From NCBI GenBank assembly GCA_017646765.1, contig JAGCMD010000026.1, positions 1 through 38,292 on the forward strand: a stretch of DNA of 38,292 nt, read 5' to 3'. Below are positions 22,123-31,400 of this stretch, piece by piece. The notes under the pieces were generated by a model that did not search any database, was not told where the DNA came from, and saw only the letters and a program-made list of their open reading frames with translations. Both the position numbers and the translations under genes were made by a program. Source of the stretch: Elusimicrobiaceae bacterium. Its GTDB lineage: Bacteria; Elusimicrobiota; Elusimicrobia; Elusimicrobiales; Elusimicrobiaceae. Position 1 is the first letter of the stretch; each line of letters opens with the position of its first letter.

Positions 22123-23331
22123 ATGACTACAAACGAAGAAATCAAACAAACCGAAGACACAATTAACGAAACTGAAATGACGATGGACCAGTTAATTGCG
22201 CAGCAAGAGTCTTTATCGGAGAAGTTGTATAAGAAGGAAATTGTGGAAGTGCCCGTTGTACAAATCAACCAAGATTATATTTTAGTGGACGTAGGAGCCA
22301 AAAAAGAAGCGGCTATTGCCTTGAGCGAATTTGAGGGCAAGGCCGTTCCTAATGTGGGGGATACGATTTCTGCGGTTTTAGTCAAACGCGGCAGTGATGA
22401 ACGCCCGGCGCTTTTGTCCCACAAAAAAGCCCTTGAGTTTTTGGGGTGGGACGTTTGCAAAAAAGCGTACGACGCTAAAGAACGCGTCAAAGGGACCATT
22501 GTGCAATGTGTCAAAGGCGGTTATATGGTGGAAGTGTTTGGCGTAAGCGGTTTTATGCCCCTTTCCCTTTCGGAGTTGCATACGGCGTATAAACATTATT
22601 TGCCCGTCGGCGCCAAAATCAAAGCCGTTATTGTAGAATTTGCTAAAGAAAAACAAAAACTCATTGTTTCGCGCAAACAAGTGTTGGAAGAAGATGAAGC
22701 CGTCCGCCGCGCACAAGTGCTGGGCGAAATTAAAGCCGGCGATGTGTTACGCGTGGTAGTTTCTAAGGTGGATAAAGAAAAATTATACTTGCGTTTTCAC
22801 GGTATTGAAGGCGTTGTAGCGTTGGAAAATATCGCTTGGAAAGAACCGGAAACGGCAATTGCTAACTTCCGCCGCGGACAACGCCTCAAAGCCAAACTTT
22901 TAAATTTGGATAAAGAAACCCCCCGCTTGGAATTTGGTCTTAAACAATTATTCCTTAACCCGGCCGATGCGTTAAAACGCCGCTATCCGTACAAGAGCTC
23001 CGTCAAAGCGACGGTAGTAAAAGTATCGGAAGAAGAAGGCGTGGAATGCACCATCGGTAAAAATAATACCAAAGCTTATATCAGCCCCTTTGAAATGGGT
23101 CGTGATTTTAACGCCAAAGAAGGCGATACGATTACAGCTTTGGTAGTGGGTGTCAATCCGGAAACCTTTACGGTAAATCTCTCGGTCAAGAAGTACGACC
23201 AAGCCCAGAACCGCAAGGTGGTGGCGCAATACTTAAAGCAAGCCCCGCGCCCGACGCTAGGTGAGTTGTTGCAAGATTCTTTTGGTAAAACGGAAGAAGA
23301 CGAAGCAGCGGACGAAACCAAAACCAACTAG
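22123..23331 (+). CDS. rpsA: S1-domain protein, 30S ribosomal protein S1
   Basis: 402 residues with four S1 RNA-binding repeats (about 38-100, 122-188, 203-270 and 287-355), the second containing KGGYMVEVFGVSGFMPLSLSEL and the others the same G-x-V...G-F/Y layout. S1 binds mRNA on the 30S subunit and helps start translation on weak or structured messages. E. coli S1 has six repeats; four-repeat versions occur in other phyla. An acidic N-terminal part precedes the first repeat. It is the last gene of the smpB-fts operon and is followed by a strong terminator. Confidence 0.92.
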   Translation: MTTNEEIKQTEDTINETEMTMDQLIAQQESLSEKLYKKEIVEVPVVQINQDYILVDVGAKKEAAIALSEFEGKAVPNVGDTISAVLVKRGSDERPALLSHKKALEFLGWDVCKKAYDAKERVKGTIVQCVKGGYMVEVFGVSGFMPLSLSELHTAYKHYLPVGAKIKAVIVEFAKEKQKLIVSRKQVLEEDEAVRRAQVLGEIKAGDVLRVVVSKVDKEKLYLRFHGIEGVVALENIAWKEPETAIANFRRGQRLKAKLLNLDKETPRLEFGLKQLFLNPADALKRRYPYKSSVKATVVKVSEEEGVECTIGKNNTKAYISPFEMGRDFNAKEGDTITALVVGVNPETFTVNLSVKKYDQAQNRKVVAQYLKQAPRPTLGELLQDSFGKTEEDEAADETKTN

Positions 23332-23348
23332 TTTAGCTTGAATTGAAA

Positions 23349-23379
23349 CAGCCCCGCTCATTAGAGCGGGGCTGTTTTT
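23349..23379 (+). terminator. Terminator of the rpsA operon
   Basis: CAGCCCCGCTC (23349-23359) and GAGCGGGGCTG (23364-23374) pair perfectly around ATTA, followed by TTTTT. Confidence 0.95.
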
Positions 23380-23380
23380 G

Positions 23381-23411
23381 CATAACAACCCCCGGACTTT
23401 TGGCCCGGGGG
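23381..23411 (-). terminator. Terminator of the aldolase gene
   Basis: On the minus strand CCCCCGGGCC and GTCCGGGGG pair around AAAA, followed by TTGTTATG. It lies beyond the aldolase stop; the T-run is modest. Confidence 0.65.
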
Positions 23412-23433
23412 GTTAAATGATTAGCGTAAAAAC

Positions 23434-24411
23434 TTATTTTACGCGGCCGGCAGAACCAAATACGTTTTCGTTCTTTTCGGCATACATTTTAATCAGTTCT
23501 TCGCGGGCCGGGCCCAAGTATTTGCGCGGGTCAAATTCACTGGGTTTGGTCGCAAAGATTTTGCGGATGGTGGCGGTCATTACGAGGCGGCCGTCAGAAT
23601 CTACGTTGATTTTGCATACCGCCATTTTAGCGGCTTTGCGTAATTGTTCTTCCGGGATACCGGCGGTATTGTCCAATTTTCCGCCGTATTCGTTGATTTG
23701 TTTAACGGCCCATTGCGGAACGGAAGAAGAACCGTGGAGCACAATCGGAAAACCGGGCAAGCGTTTGGAGACTTCTTCCAAAATATCAAAGCGCAGTTCC
23801 GGTAATTTTTCGCCGGGTTTTACTTTAAATTTATACGCGCCGTGGCTGGTGCCGATGGAAATAGCCAACGAATCTACACCGGTGCGTTTGACGAAATCTT
23901 CCACTTGGGCCGGGTCGGTATACGTGTGGTGTTCGGCGGAAACTTCGTCTTCAATACCGGCCAAAACGCCCAGTTCGCCTTCCACGGTTACGTCGTGTTG
24001 GTGCGCGTAATCTACCACTTTTTTGGTCAGCGCAACGTTTTCTTCGTACGGCAAGCTGGAACCGTCAATCATAACGGAGGAAAAACCGTTATCAATGCAG
24101 TCTTTGCACAATTCAAAACTATCACCGTGGTCTAAGTGTAGGCAAAGCGGAACGGGTTTACCGATTTCGCTCATCATTTCCACCGCGCCGCGGGCCATCC
24201 AGCGTAAAAGCGTGGAATTGGCGTATTGGCGGGCGCCTTTGGATACTTGCAGAATCACCGGGGAACCGGTCTGCACACAAGCGGTTACAATCGCTTGGAG
24301 TTGTTCCATATTATTAAAGTTGTAAGCCGGAATGGCATAGCCGCCGGCCATAGCATCTTTGAACATTTGGCGCGTGTTTACGAGGCCAAGTTCTTTATAA
24401 GAAACGGTCAT
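23434..24411 (-). CDS. fba: Fructose-1,6-bisphosphate aldolase, class II
   Basis: 325 residues. A zinc-dependent aldolase of glycolysis and gluconeogenesis. Typical parts are AYNFNNMEQLQAIV near the N-terminus, LHLDHGDSFELC with the catalytic Asp and first zinc His, VEGELGVLAG with the Glu, and SIGTSHGAYKF and PIVLHGSSSV with the later zinc histidines. GGAGGAG precedes the ATG. It is monocistronic, facing the rpsA terminator and divergent from the M42 peptidase gene. Confidence 0.95.
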   Translation of the reverse strand: MTVSYKELGLVNTRQMFKDAMAGGYAIPAYNFNNMEQLQAIVTACVQTGSPVILQVSKGARQYANSTLLRWMARGAVEMMSEIGKPVPLCLHLDHGDSFELCKDCIDNGFSSVMIDGSSLPYEENVALTKKVVDYAHQHDVTVEGELGVLAGIEDEVSAEHHTYTDPAQVEDFVKRTGVDSLAISIGTSHGAYKFKVKPGEKLPELRFDILEEVSKRLPGFPIVLHGSSSVPQWAVKQINEYGGKLDNTAGIPEEQLRKAAKMAVCKINVDSDGRLVMTATIRKIFATKPSEFDPRKYLGPAREELIKMYAEKNENVFGSAGRVK

Positions 24412-24445
24412 GAGCTCCTCCTAAAAAATAAACTCCTTCCCCTTT

Positions 24446-24474
24446 ATTCTACAATTTTTCCAACGGTTTGTTAA
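24446..24474 (-). promoter_or_regulatory. Promoter of fba
   Basis: On the minus strand TTAACA (24469-24474), 17-base spacer, TAGAAT (24446-24451), about 35 bases before the ATG. Confidence 0.6.
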
Positions 24475-24516
24475 CTTTTTGGCGAAGAACCCCCTTGGCG
24501 TACCTACTTTTTTAAC

Positions 24517-24545
24517 TTGCAAAAAAAAGAGTTTGAGAGTATAAT
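24517..24545 (+). promoter_or_regulatory. Promoter of the M42 peptidase operon
   Basis: TTGCAA (24517-24522), 17-base spacer, TATAAT (24540-24545). Leader of about 33 bases. Confidence 0.75.
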
Positions 24546-24584
24546 GTAGATACTTGAAATCTAAAAAAGCAGGTAAAAAAGACG

Positions 24585-25631
24585 ATGAATCTGGATTTTT
24601 CACTTCTTAAAACATTGACCGGATTGGCCGGTGTTTCCGGACGGGAAGCCCCCGTGCGGCAGTTTTTGCAAAAACAGTTGGCTCCGTATGCCGACGAAAT
24701 TCGCACGGACAAGTTGGGCAATCTAATCGTTTATAAAAAAGGGACGTCGGATAAAAACCTGCTTTTGTGTGCCCATATGGATGAAGTGGGCCTAATGGTA
24801 CGTTATATTGACGACCGGGGCTTTTTATATGTAGTGCCGGTGGGGGGGATAGACCCCCGCACCTTGCTGACGCAACGGGTACGTGTGCAAACCAAAAACG
24901 GTCCGATTTTAGGGGTTATCGGCACGAAACCGGCTCACATTACCACGGAAGCCGACCGTGCCAAGGCAGTGCCCATGAGCGATCTATATATTGACACCGG
25001 CTTGCCGGCAGATAAAGTCCGCCAACAAGTATCGTTGGGGGACAGTGTTGTTTTGGACCGAGAATATGAAGAATTTGGCGAAGGCCGCATTTGTGCCAAA
25101 GCGTTAGATGACCGCGCAGGAGTGTTTGTATTGGCCGAATTATTGCGGGCCGTCAAACAACCCTTTTACAATATATATGCCGTGTTTACAGTGCAGGAAG
25201 AAGTCGGCTTGCGCGGGGCTAAAGTGGCTTGTTTTGGGATAGAAGCGGAGCTGGGTTTTGCCTTAGATACTACCGGGGCGGCGGATGTGCCGGGCATTTC
25301 CCCGGCTAACTATATTGTTAGCGTGGGTAAAGGGGTAGGTGTTTCGGTTATTGACGGATACACCATTACGCCAACGTGGCTTTTTGAAGAATTAAAACAG
25401 ATTTGTGAGAAAGAAAAAATTCGCTTTCAGGTGCGTATAGCGCCGCGGGGCGGTAATGATGCGGGAGCTATCCACCAGGATAAAACCGGGGTGGCGGCTT
25501 GCGCGCTATCTATTCCCACGCGCAATATACACGCTTGTGTAGAAGTGGAAGATAAAACAGATATTACTGCTATGTTTCAACTCGTTTTATATGTTACGGA
25601 ACAAGGGCTTGCCGGCCCGCAAGGAGAATAA
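24585..25631 (+). CDS. M42-family aminopeptidase
   Basis: 348 residues, the usual M42 length. A cobalt/zinc metallo-aminopeptidase forming large dodecameric shells that trim peptides. Metal-site motifs are AHMDEVG (His64, Asp66), the bridging KALDDRAG (about 172), the catalytic pair in VQEEVGLRG (about 205-206), GFALDTT and the final RNIHACVEV. The insert beginning GVIGTKPAHI is the dimerisation domain typical of the family (also annotated as endoglucanase M or glutamyl aminopeptidase). The ribosome site is weak. The transketolase-like gene starts one base after its stop. Confidence 0.92.
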   Translation: MNLDFSLLKTLTGLAGVSGREAPVRQFLQKQLAPYADEIRTDKLGNLIVYKKGTSDKNLLLCAHMDEVGLMVRYIDDRGFLYVVPVGGIDPRTLLTQRVRVQTKNGPILGVIGTKPAHITTEADRAKAVPMSDLYIDTGLPADKVRQQVSLGDSVVLDREYEEFGEGRICAKALDDRAGVFVLAELLRAVKQPFYNIYAVFTVQEEVGLRGAKVACFGIEAELGFALDTTGAADVPGISPANYIVSVGKGVGVSVIDGYTITPTWLFEELKQICEKEKIRFQVRIAPRGGNDAGAIHQDKTGVAACALSIPTRNIHACVEVEDKTDITAMFQLVLYVTEQGLAGPQGE

Positions 25632-25632
25632 A

Positions 25633-27981
25633 ATGCGTAAAAATTTTTTATTAGGGCAAAAAAGAGCTGTATATATGGATGTGTCCGATTGTAAAAAACA
25701 TTCCGTAAGCGTGCTGTCTGCGTCCGAGCGTGCTGCCTTGACCAAATTGGATTTAGTGTACCGCACCTTGGTGGCTTTATTATTTAACTATGTGCCTACC
25801 TCGGGGCACCCGGGGGGGAGTATTTCCAGCGGACGTATCGTAGAGCACCTTTTATATAAAGAGATGGCGTATGACTTAAAAAATCCGCAATTGGACGCGG
25901 CTGATATCATTTCGTACGCGGCGGGACACAAGGCCTTGGGGCTTTATGCCATGTGGGCCTTACGTAATGAGTGTGTACGCATTGCCGCTCCCTCGTTACT
26001 GCCGGCAAAGAAAGAACGGCAACTGCGCTTGGAAGATTTGCTCGGTTTCCGTCACAACAAAGTACAAAATACGCCACTATTTAACAAGTTCCATGCCAAA
26101 GCGTTGGGCGGCCATCCCGAGCCGGTGGTTCCCTTCGTACGTACCAGTACCGGAGCCAGCGGCGTAGGGGACGGCTCCGCGGTGGGGCTGGCACTTGCGG
26201 CGGCAGATGCGTATGGTAAAAAATGTCCCGTTGTTCATATTATTGAAGGCGAAGGCGGGCTTACGGCCGGGCGTGTCAGCGAGGCTGCGGCGGTGGCGGC
26301 TACGGCGCAACTTAGAAATGTAGTGTTCCACATTGATTGGAACCAAGCCTCTATTGAAACGGAACGTGTCACTTCCGACGGGAAAAACCCCGGAGACTAT
26401 GTGCAGTGGAATCCGTGCGAGTTTTTCCGTATTCACGATTTTAATGTTATTTTCGTCCCTAACGGACACGATTTTAATCAAATTCATACCGCCCAACGTT
26501 TAGCGGCTGGTATGAAAAACAACCAGCCGACAGCGATTGTGTACCGTACGGTCAAAGGGTGGAAGTACGGTATTGAGGGGAAAGCATCTCACGGGGCGGG
26601 GCACAAGTTTGCTTCGGAAGGGTTTTATAAAGCCTTGGCAGAATTTGAAAAGACTTTTGGGGTTGCCTTTCCGCATTTTGAAGGCGAAAAAACACCCGCC
26701 ACTATAGAAAAGTATTTCTGGGCCAGTTTGGAAGTCGTCCGCCGGGCGCTTGAAAAAGAAAAATCAACGGCTAAGTTCGTTGCCAAGTTGATTGCGGCGC
26801 GTGCGCTGGCTCTGCAAAAAGCGAAACGATCTGTGCGTAAAGGATTAGGGAATAGCCAAGCCCTATATCAATTTTCATCAACGAAAGTGCCGGCAGAATT
26901 CGTATTTGAAAAAGATAAATCATATACGACGCGCGGCGTTTTAGGCAACGTGTTAGCTTATTTAAATAAGCAAACCAAAGGTACGTTGTTTGTCGGTTCG
27001 GCCGATTTGTACGGCTCTACGGGTGCTGCGGCAGTAGCGAAAGATTTTGCCCCGGGTAATTTTAATGCGGTGACCAATCCGTTGTCGCGCCGGGTAGCTA
27101 TGGGCGGTATTTGTGAAGACGGCATGGCGGCTGTTTGCAGCGGGATATCTTCCTTCGGTAAACACATGGCTGTCAGCGCGTCGTACGGGGCCTTTGTGGC
27201 GTTTGAACATGTGGCGGCTCGTTTACACGCTATTGGTGTACAAGCTGCGCGTGAAGCCGGATTAACCCCTAATACGCTTGTTTTGTTTAACGGACACGCC
27301 AGCTTGCCAACCGGGGAAGACGGCCCGACACACGCCGATCCGCAGTCGCTGCAGTTGTTGCAAGACAACTTCCCGAAAGGAGCGTGCATTACGGCAACTC
27401 CTATGGAAGTGGATGAAATTTGGCCGTTGGTTACAAAATCTTTATCGTTGCGGCCGGCCGTGTTTGCGCCGTTTGTGGCGCGGCCTTCGGCGGCTTTGGT
27501 GGATAGAAAGGCACTCGGTATGGAACCGGCACAGCAAGCCGCCAACGGAATTTATTATATGCGCCGTGCTAAAGGTAAGGCGGACGGAACGGTTTTGGTG
27601 CAAGGGGCCGGTGTGGGCCGGATTGTAGCCAAAGATGTACTTCCGGCGCTTGCTAAAAATAAACTGAATATAAACGTGGTGTATATTACCAGCCGGGAAC
27701 TTTTTGAAGCATTGCCGCGCGCTATGCAAGAAAAACTTTTGCCGTTGGCGCTACGTCAAACGGCTATGGGTATTACCGATTTTACATTACCGACGCTGGA
27801 GGCGTGGTTGCTAAGCCAAGCGGGGCGGGAGCATTCTCTCTACCCGCACAAGCGGGGTGAGTTCTTGGGCAGCGGCAGTGCCGGTAAAGTATATGAAGAA
27901 GCGGGACTGACCGGTCAGGATATTCTTGCGGCGGTAAAGTCCTATGTAAAAGATTTGAAAAAAGCCAAACATTGGCTGTAA
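25633..27981 (+). CDS. Transketolase-like thiamine diphosphate enzyme, atypical and long
   Basis: 782 residues; standard transketolases have about 630-680. Three domains can be laid out: the TPP domain (about 30-355, with TSGHPGGSIS and AAGHKALGLY), a long linker (about 355-440), the pyrimidine domain (about 440-635, with the catalytic Glu in GGICEDGM and NGHASLPTGEDGPTHADPQS), and a C-terminal domain. The metal-binding GDG motif reads GEG here (IIEGEGGLTAGR), with the paired Asn in HIDWNQ. The usual GHGS reads GHKA. It should be a two-carbon transferase, but substrate residues differ enough to leave the reaction open. ATG 25633 follows AAGGAGAA; the upstream frame to 25591 is not used. Confidence 0.8.
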   Translation: MRKNFLLGQKRAVYMDVSDCKKHSVSVLSASERAALTKLDLVYRTLVALLFNYVPTSGHPGGSISSGRIVEHLLYKEMAYDLKNPQLDAADIISYAAGHKALGLYAMWALRNECVRIAAPSLLPAKKERQLRLEDLLGFRHNKVQNTPLFNKFHAKALGGHPEPVVPFVRTSTGASGVGDGSAVGLALAAADAYGKKCPVVHIIEGEGGLTAGRVSEAAAVAATAQLRNVVFHIDWNQASIETERVTSDGKNPGDYVQWNPCEFFRIHDFNVIFVPNGHDFNQIHTAQRLAAGMKNNQPTAIVYRTVKGWKYGIEGKASHGAGHKFASEGFYKALAEFEKTFGVAFPHFEGEKTPATIEKYFWASLEVVRRALEKEKSTAKFVAKLIAARALALQKAKRSVRKGLGNSQALYQFSSTKVPAEFVFEKDKSYTTRGVLGNVLAYLNKQTKGTLFVGSADLYGSTGAAAVAKDFAPGNFNAVTNPLSRRVAMGGICEDGMAAVCSGISSFGKHMAVSASYGAFVAFEHVAARLHAIGVQAAREAGLTPNTLVLFNGHASLPTGEDGPTHADPQSLQLLQDNFPKGACITATPMEVDEIWPLVTKSLSLRPAVFAPFVARPSAALVDRKALGMEPAQQAANGIYYMRRAKGKADGTVLVQGAGVGRIVAKDVLPALAKNKLNINVVYITSRELFEALPRAMQEKLLPLALRQTAMGITDFTLPTLEAWLLSQAGREHSLYPHKRGEFLGSGSAGKVYEEAGLTGQDILAAVKSYVKDLKKAKHWL

Positions 27982-27997
27982 TTTTGGAGGAACAACT

Positions 27998-28426
27998 ATG
28001 GCAGAAGAAAAACCTTATTTAACCGGGCGGACGTACCTTTTTAAACTCCCCAAAGGTAAAGACCTGGTGGAATCGTTGGCGGATTTTTGCCACGATAACC
28101 AAGTCAAATGCGGGATTGTAAGCGTGGTAGGGTGTGTGGCAAATGCTACGCTGGGATATTATGACCAAGCTAAAAAACGCTACGAGAAAACGGTTATTAA
28201 CCAACCGTTGGAGCTGTTACATATGACCGGCAATATCTCTATTCAAGATAACCGGCCTATGGTGCATGCTCACGTAACGCTGGCAGACGAAGAATATAAT
28301 GTAATCGGCGGGCATTTACTGCCGGGTACTAAAATACATGTCTGCGAAGCGTATGTGCAAGAGCTGGTGGGCGAGCCAAAAGTCCGTCGGACCGATAAAG
28401 TAACTAAACTGGCCCTTTGGGGTTAA
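27998..28426 (+). CDS. PPC/DUF296-domain protein
   Basis: 142 residues after GGAGGAA, 16 bases behind the transketolase gene. The PPC fold is shown by RTYLFKLPKGKDLVESL at the start and the triad H90, H92 and H106 in VHAHVTLADEEYNVIGGHL, which holds a metal ion in solved bacterial members. The role of the family in bacteria is unclear; in plants it joins AT-hook DNA-binding proteins. No DNA-binding part is attached here. Probable last gene of the M42 operon. Confidence 0.88.
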   Translation: MAEEKPYLTGRTYLFKLPKGKDLVESLADFCHDNQVKCGIVSVVGCVANATLGYYDQAKKRYEKTVINQPLELLHMTGNISIQDNRPMVHAHVTLADEEYNVIGGHLLPGTKIHVCEAYVQELVGEPKVRRTDKVTKLALWG

Positions 28427-28450
28427 GCTAAGTTGCGTTTTTTGTGAAAC

Positions 28451-28485
28451 GAAAAACCCCCGGCTGCGCCGGGGGTTGGCTTTTT
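28451..28485. terminator. Bidirectional terminator between convergent genes
   Basis: CCCCCGGC (28457-28464) and GCCGGGGG (28468-28475) around TGC, with AAAAA on the left and TTGGCTTTTT on the right. It serves the PPC gene on the plus strand and the giant exported-protein gene on the minus strand. Confidence 0.9.
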
Positions 28486-28488
28486 CAA

Positions 28489-31400
28489 TTAGTAAGCTTG
28501 AGAGTGAGCGGGTGAGGTGCCTTCCTGATAGAACTCCTCATAATCATCCTCACTTTGCGATTGGGACGGGGCGGCCTGCTCCCGGGCAGAAGACGCCTTT
28601 GGCGCAGCAAGCTGATAGAATTTTTCTTCAAATTCGTCCCAGATTTTATTAAGGGCCTGTTGCAAGTCCGTTCTTAAAAATGGGAGTTCATTATTCTCTA
28701 ATTTTCTTAAATAGGAATCTGCTGTTTGTCGTATTTTAGCGGCAAAAGGCTCCGCTTCTTGCGGATATCCCAGTTCTTCAAATGCTTGTTCTATTACGAG
28801 CTGATAGAACAGACACATCCCCTCAATGGCAATCTCAAGTGCTTCGCGTAACAAAGCTGTCTGTTTTTCCTCAGAGAGCGAATTGAACTGTTTGAGCAAT
28901 TCTGTATCGGAGATTTGGTCTATCTGTTTTGCTGCCGGCGAAAGCCCGTAGTCCAAGTAATGTTGTTCGTTTAGCCTGGGAGTAACTTGGCGGTCCAGTT
29001 CCGTTATTTTTTGCATCAATTCTTCCTCCGTTATAGTATCCAGCGAATTTTTCCAGCTGTCAACGGTACTGATTGCATTTTTATAAATATTCAATTTACG
29101 GATCAATCTTATATCTTCTTCCAGTCCGCTGGTGCGATCTTGGTAGTTGTTTATCCAGAAATTTCTCGCCTCTATATTCTGTTCCTGGAAATGGATTTTA
29201 TAATTATAGAGGGTCGTTAACTTGTCTGCTTTTTCGTTGTGCTTTTTGTTTATTACTTCCGCTTGTTCTATTTGTTCCAAACCGCTGCCTTCCAAGTTTT
29301 CAAGATCTTTTTCCCATTGGTCTAATTCTTCGTGGATGGCTTTTAAATCTTGGGCAAAAAGTTTATCTGCGTCGGGCAAAGCTCCGCCATTTGTATAGAA
29401 AAAGGGCGTTTCCACAACCGCACGATAATCGGCTACACCGTCCGCAAGTATCTTCTTAGTCATAACCGCGTGCGTATTCACTAAGAAGTTTTCCTGAGCT
29501 TTTCGGGCGTCTAATTGCTTTTTTAACGCGTCCATCTGTTCGTATATTTTCATATCCATGAGGTGCGTTCCGAACAGTTTATCTATGCCGGCCATTCCGA
29601 GCAGAGCAGGCATTAAAAAGACATCTGCTTCGCGGTCAAGCATATCAAGCACGGGGTCTTTAGGTGTTTTAGGGGCCGCCAATGCCTGAGAAAGCGGATC
29701 CGTCGGTTCTGCTTGTCCCGTTTCCAATAAGGCATTATAGGTTTTCTCCCATTCCGGATCGTTTATCTTTTTAAGAGCTTCTTCTGTTTGTTCTTTTTCC
29801 AAATGTTTTAAGAACATATCTTTGCTCCATCCTGCGGCAGGCCCGTAAATAAATTTCCATTTGGCAAAGAATTTGACGTTTTGGTAGAAGCTTTTAAGTA
29901 AATTACCCGGTTGATTCCACCACAGTTTAGTGAGGGCTCCCGCAGGCATATATCCTTGTTCGGCCATGATATCAGCCGTCAATTTAGTAATGTTTCCGTC
30001 TTCATCTATCAAGCCAAAATTCTTAGCTGTTTGCGTATCTTTTAACAGAGAATTAAGGATGTTAACATCTTTTTCCATCATAGCACTGGCTGCATCCGGG
30101 GTAAATCCGCTAGCCGTTTTTACGTCGGCTTGATATATAAAAGCGTTTTGAAACTCGGTAGCTTCGGCAGCGGAGACGCTTGCTTTTTTGGCGGTAGCTT
30201 TGGAGACCGGTTTGGTAATGGCCACCCGTACTTGCTCGGTTAAGGTATGGGATTCCGGGGCTACACCCGAGTATCTTCCAAACACTTTTTTTTCTGGGCC
30301 TACAAGGATTTCCATCGTTGTTTTACCGTCTTTAGAAGTTATCTTACTTAACAAAGCCTCCGGCTCCCGTTGGAGTGCCTGTAAGACATTTTGCGCATCT
30401 TTAGCACTCACGCGAAGATAAGAATTTCCGCCATCGGCAGATACCCACCAATCTACAGTTTCCGGGTTTTTGGCTAGCGCCCGTGCATACACTTGTTGTG
30501 TTTCTAGGTAAGCGCGGGTTTGGGCACTTACGGCTTCTCCGCTTATGCCGACAGCCAATTCTTCGCTGCCCCAGACGCCAGGCCGCGGCCCAACCGCTTT
30601 CGTAATTACTCGTTCATGCGCCTGAAATTTTTTGGCATTGTTGTAAAATTTTCCCTTGCCTGGGACCAATTTGCCGGCGTACTCCGTTTCAAGTTTTACA
30701 ACAGCTCTATCAGCCGTCTCTATTTCCGTAGAGAGTTTGGTAATAGGTTTGCGGAAGCTTATCAATTTTGGATTATCGTAAACGCTCTGCATTTGATAGA
30801 GGGGCTTTCCCTTTCTAAAAATGAAGTTTCCGTCTTCGTGGAGCGTATATTCCACACCTGTTTTAACCTTTTTGATGCGGCCCGTTTGAGCGCTTGTTTG
30901 AACCACGGGCCGGCCCAACTGCATATCTTTTTGGGCAGTCGTAGCCGCTGCAAGATTAAGGTCACTCCATTTATCAAATTGAGCAATTTTTCTGTTATAC
31001 ATTTTTTTGAACGCACTGAAGAACGTTCGGATGCCGCTGCGCGTGAATGTGAGTGCGCTGTTAGAGGCTTCCCTAAGCGCTCGGATAGAAGTTTGAAATT
31101 CACCGGCGAGGCCCTGGTCTTTGGAGAGGGCTTCGCCGAACCCTTTTTCCAAGTATGCGATGGTTTCTTCCATCTTAGCGGTTGCCGCAGCGAAATCGGC
31201 CTTTTCTCCGGTTTGCCCGGCCTTGGTAAGCAAGTTTTCGGTTTCCGTCAATAACGTTTGCGCTTTTGTATCCGCCTTTAGCGTATTTTTTAAGTTAGCT
31301 GAGGCGGCAGCGGCGGTACTGGCGGCGTTTTCCCAGCGTTGCAATTGCATGGCTTTAGTGGCCACGTTATTTAATCCCGCCGTTGCAGCTGCCAAATCGG

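Noticed and set aside
23417-24474. Several plus-strand open frames opposite the aldolase gene
   Set aside because: They are antisense to a well-conserved gene, lack ribosome sites and have no recognisable content.
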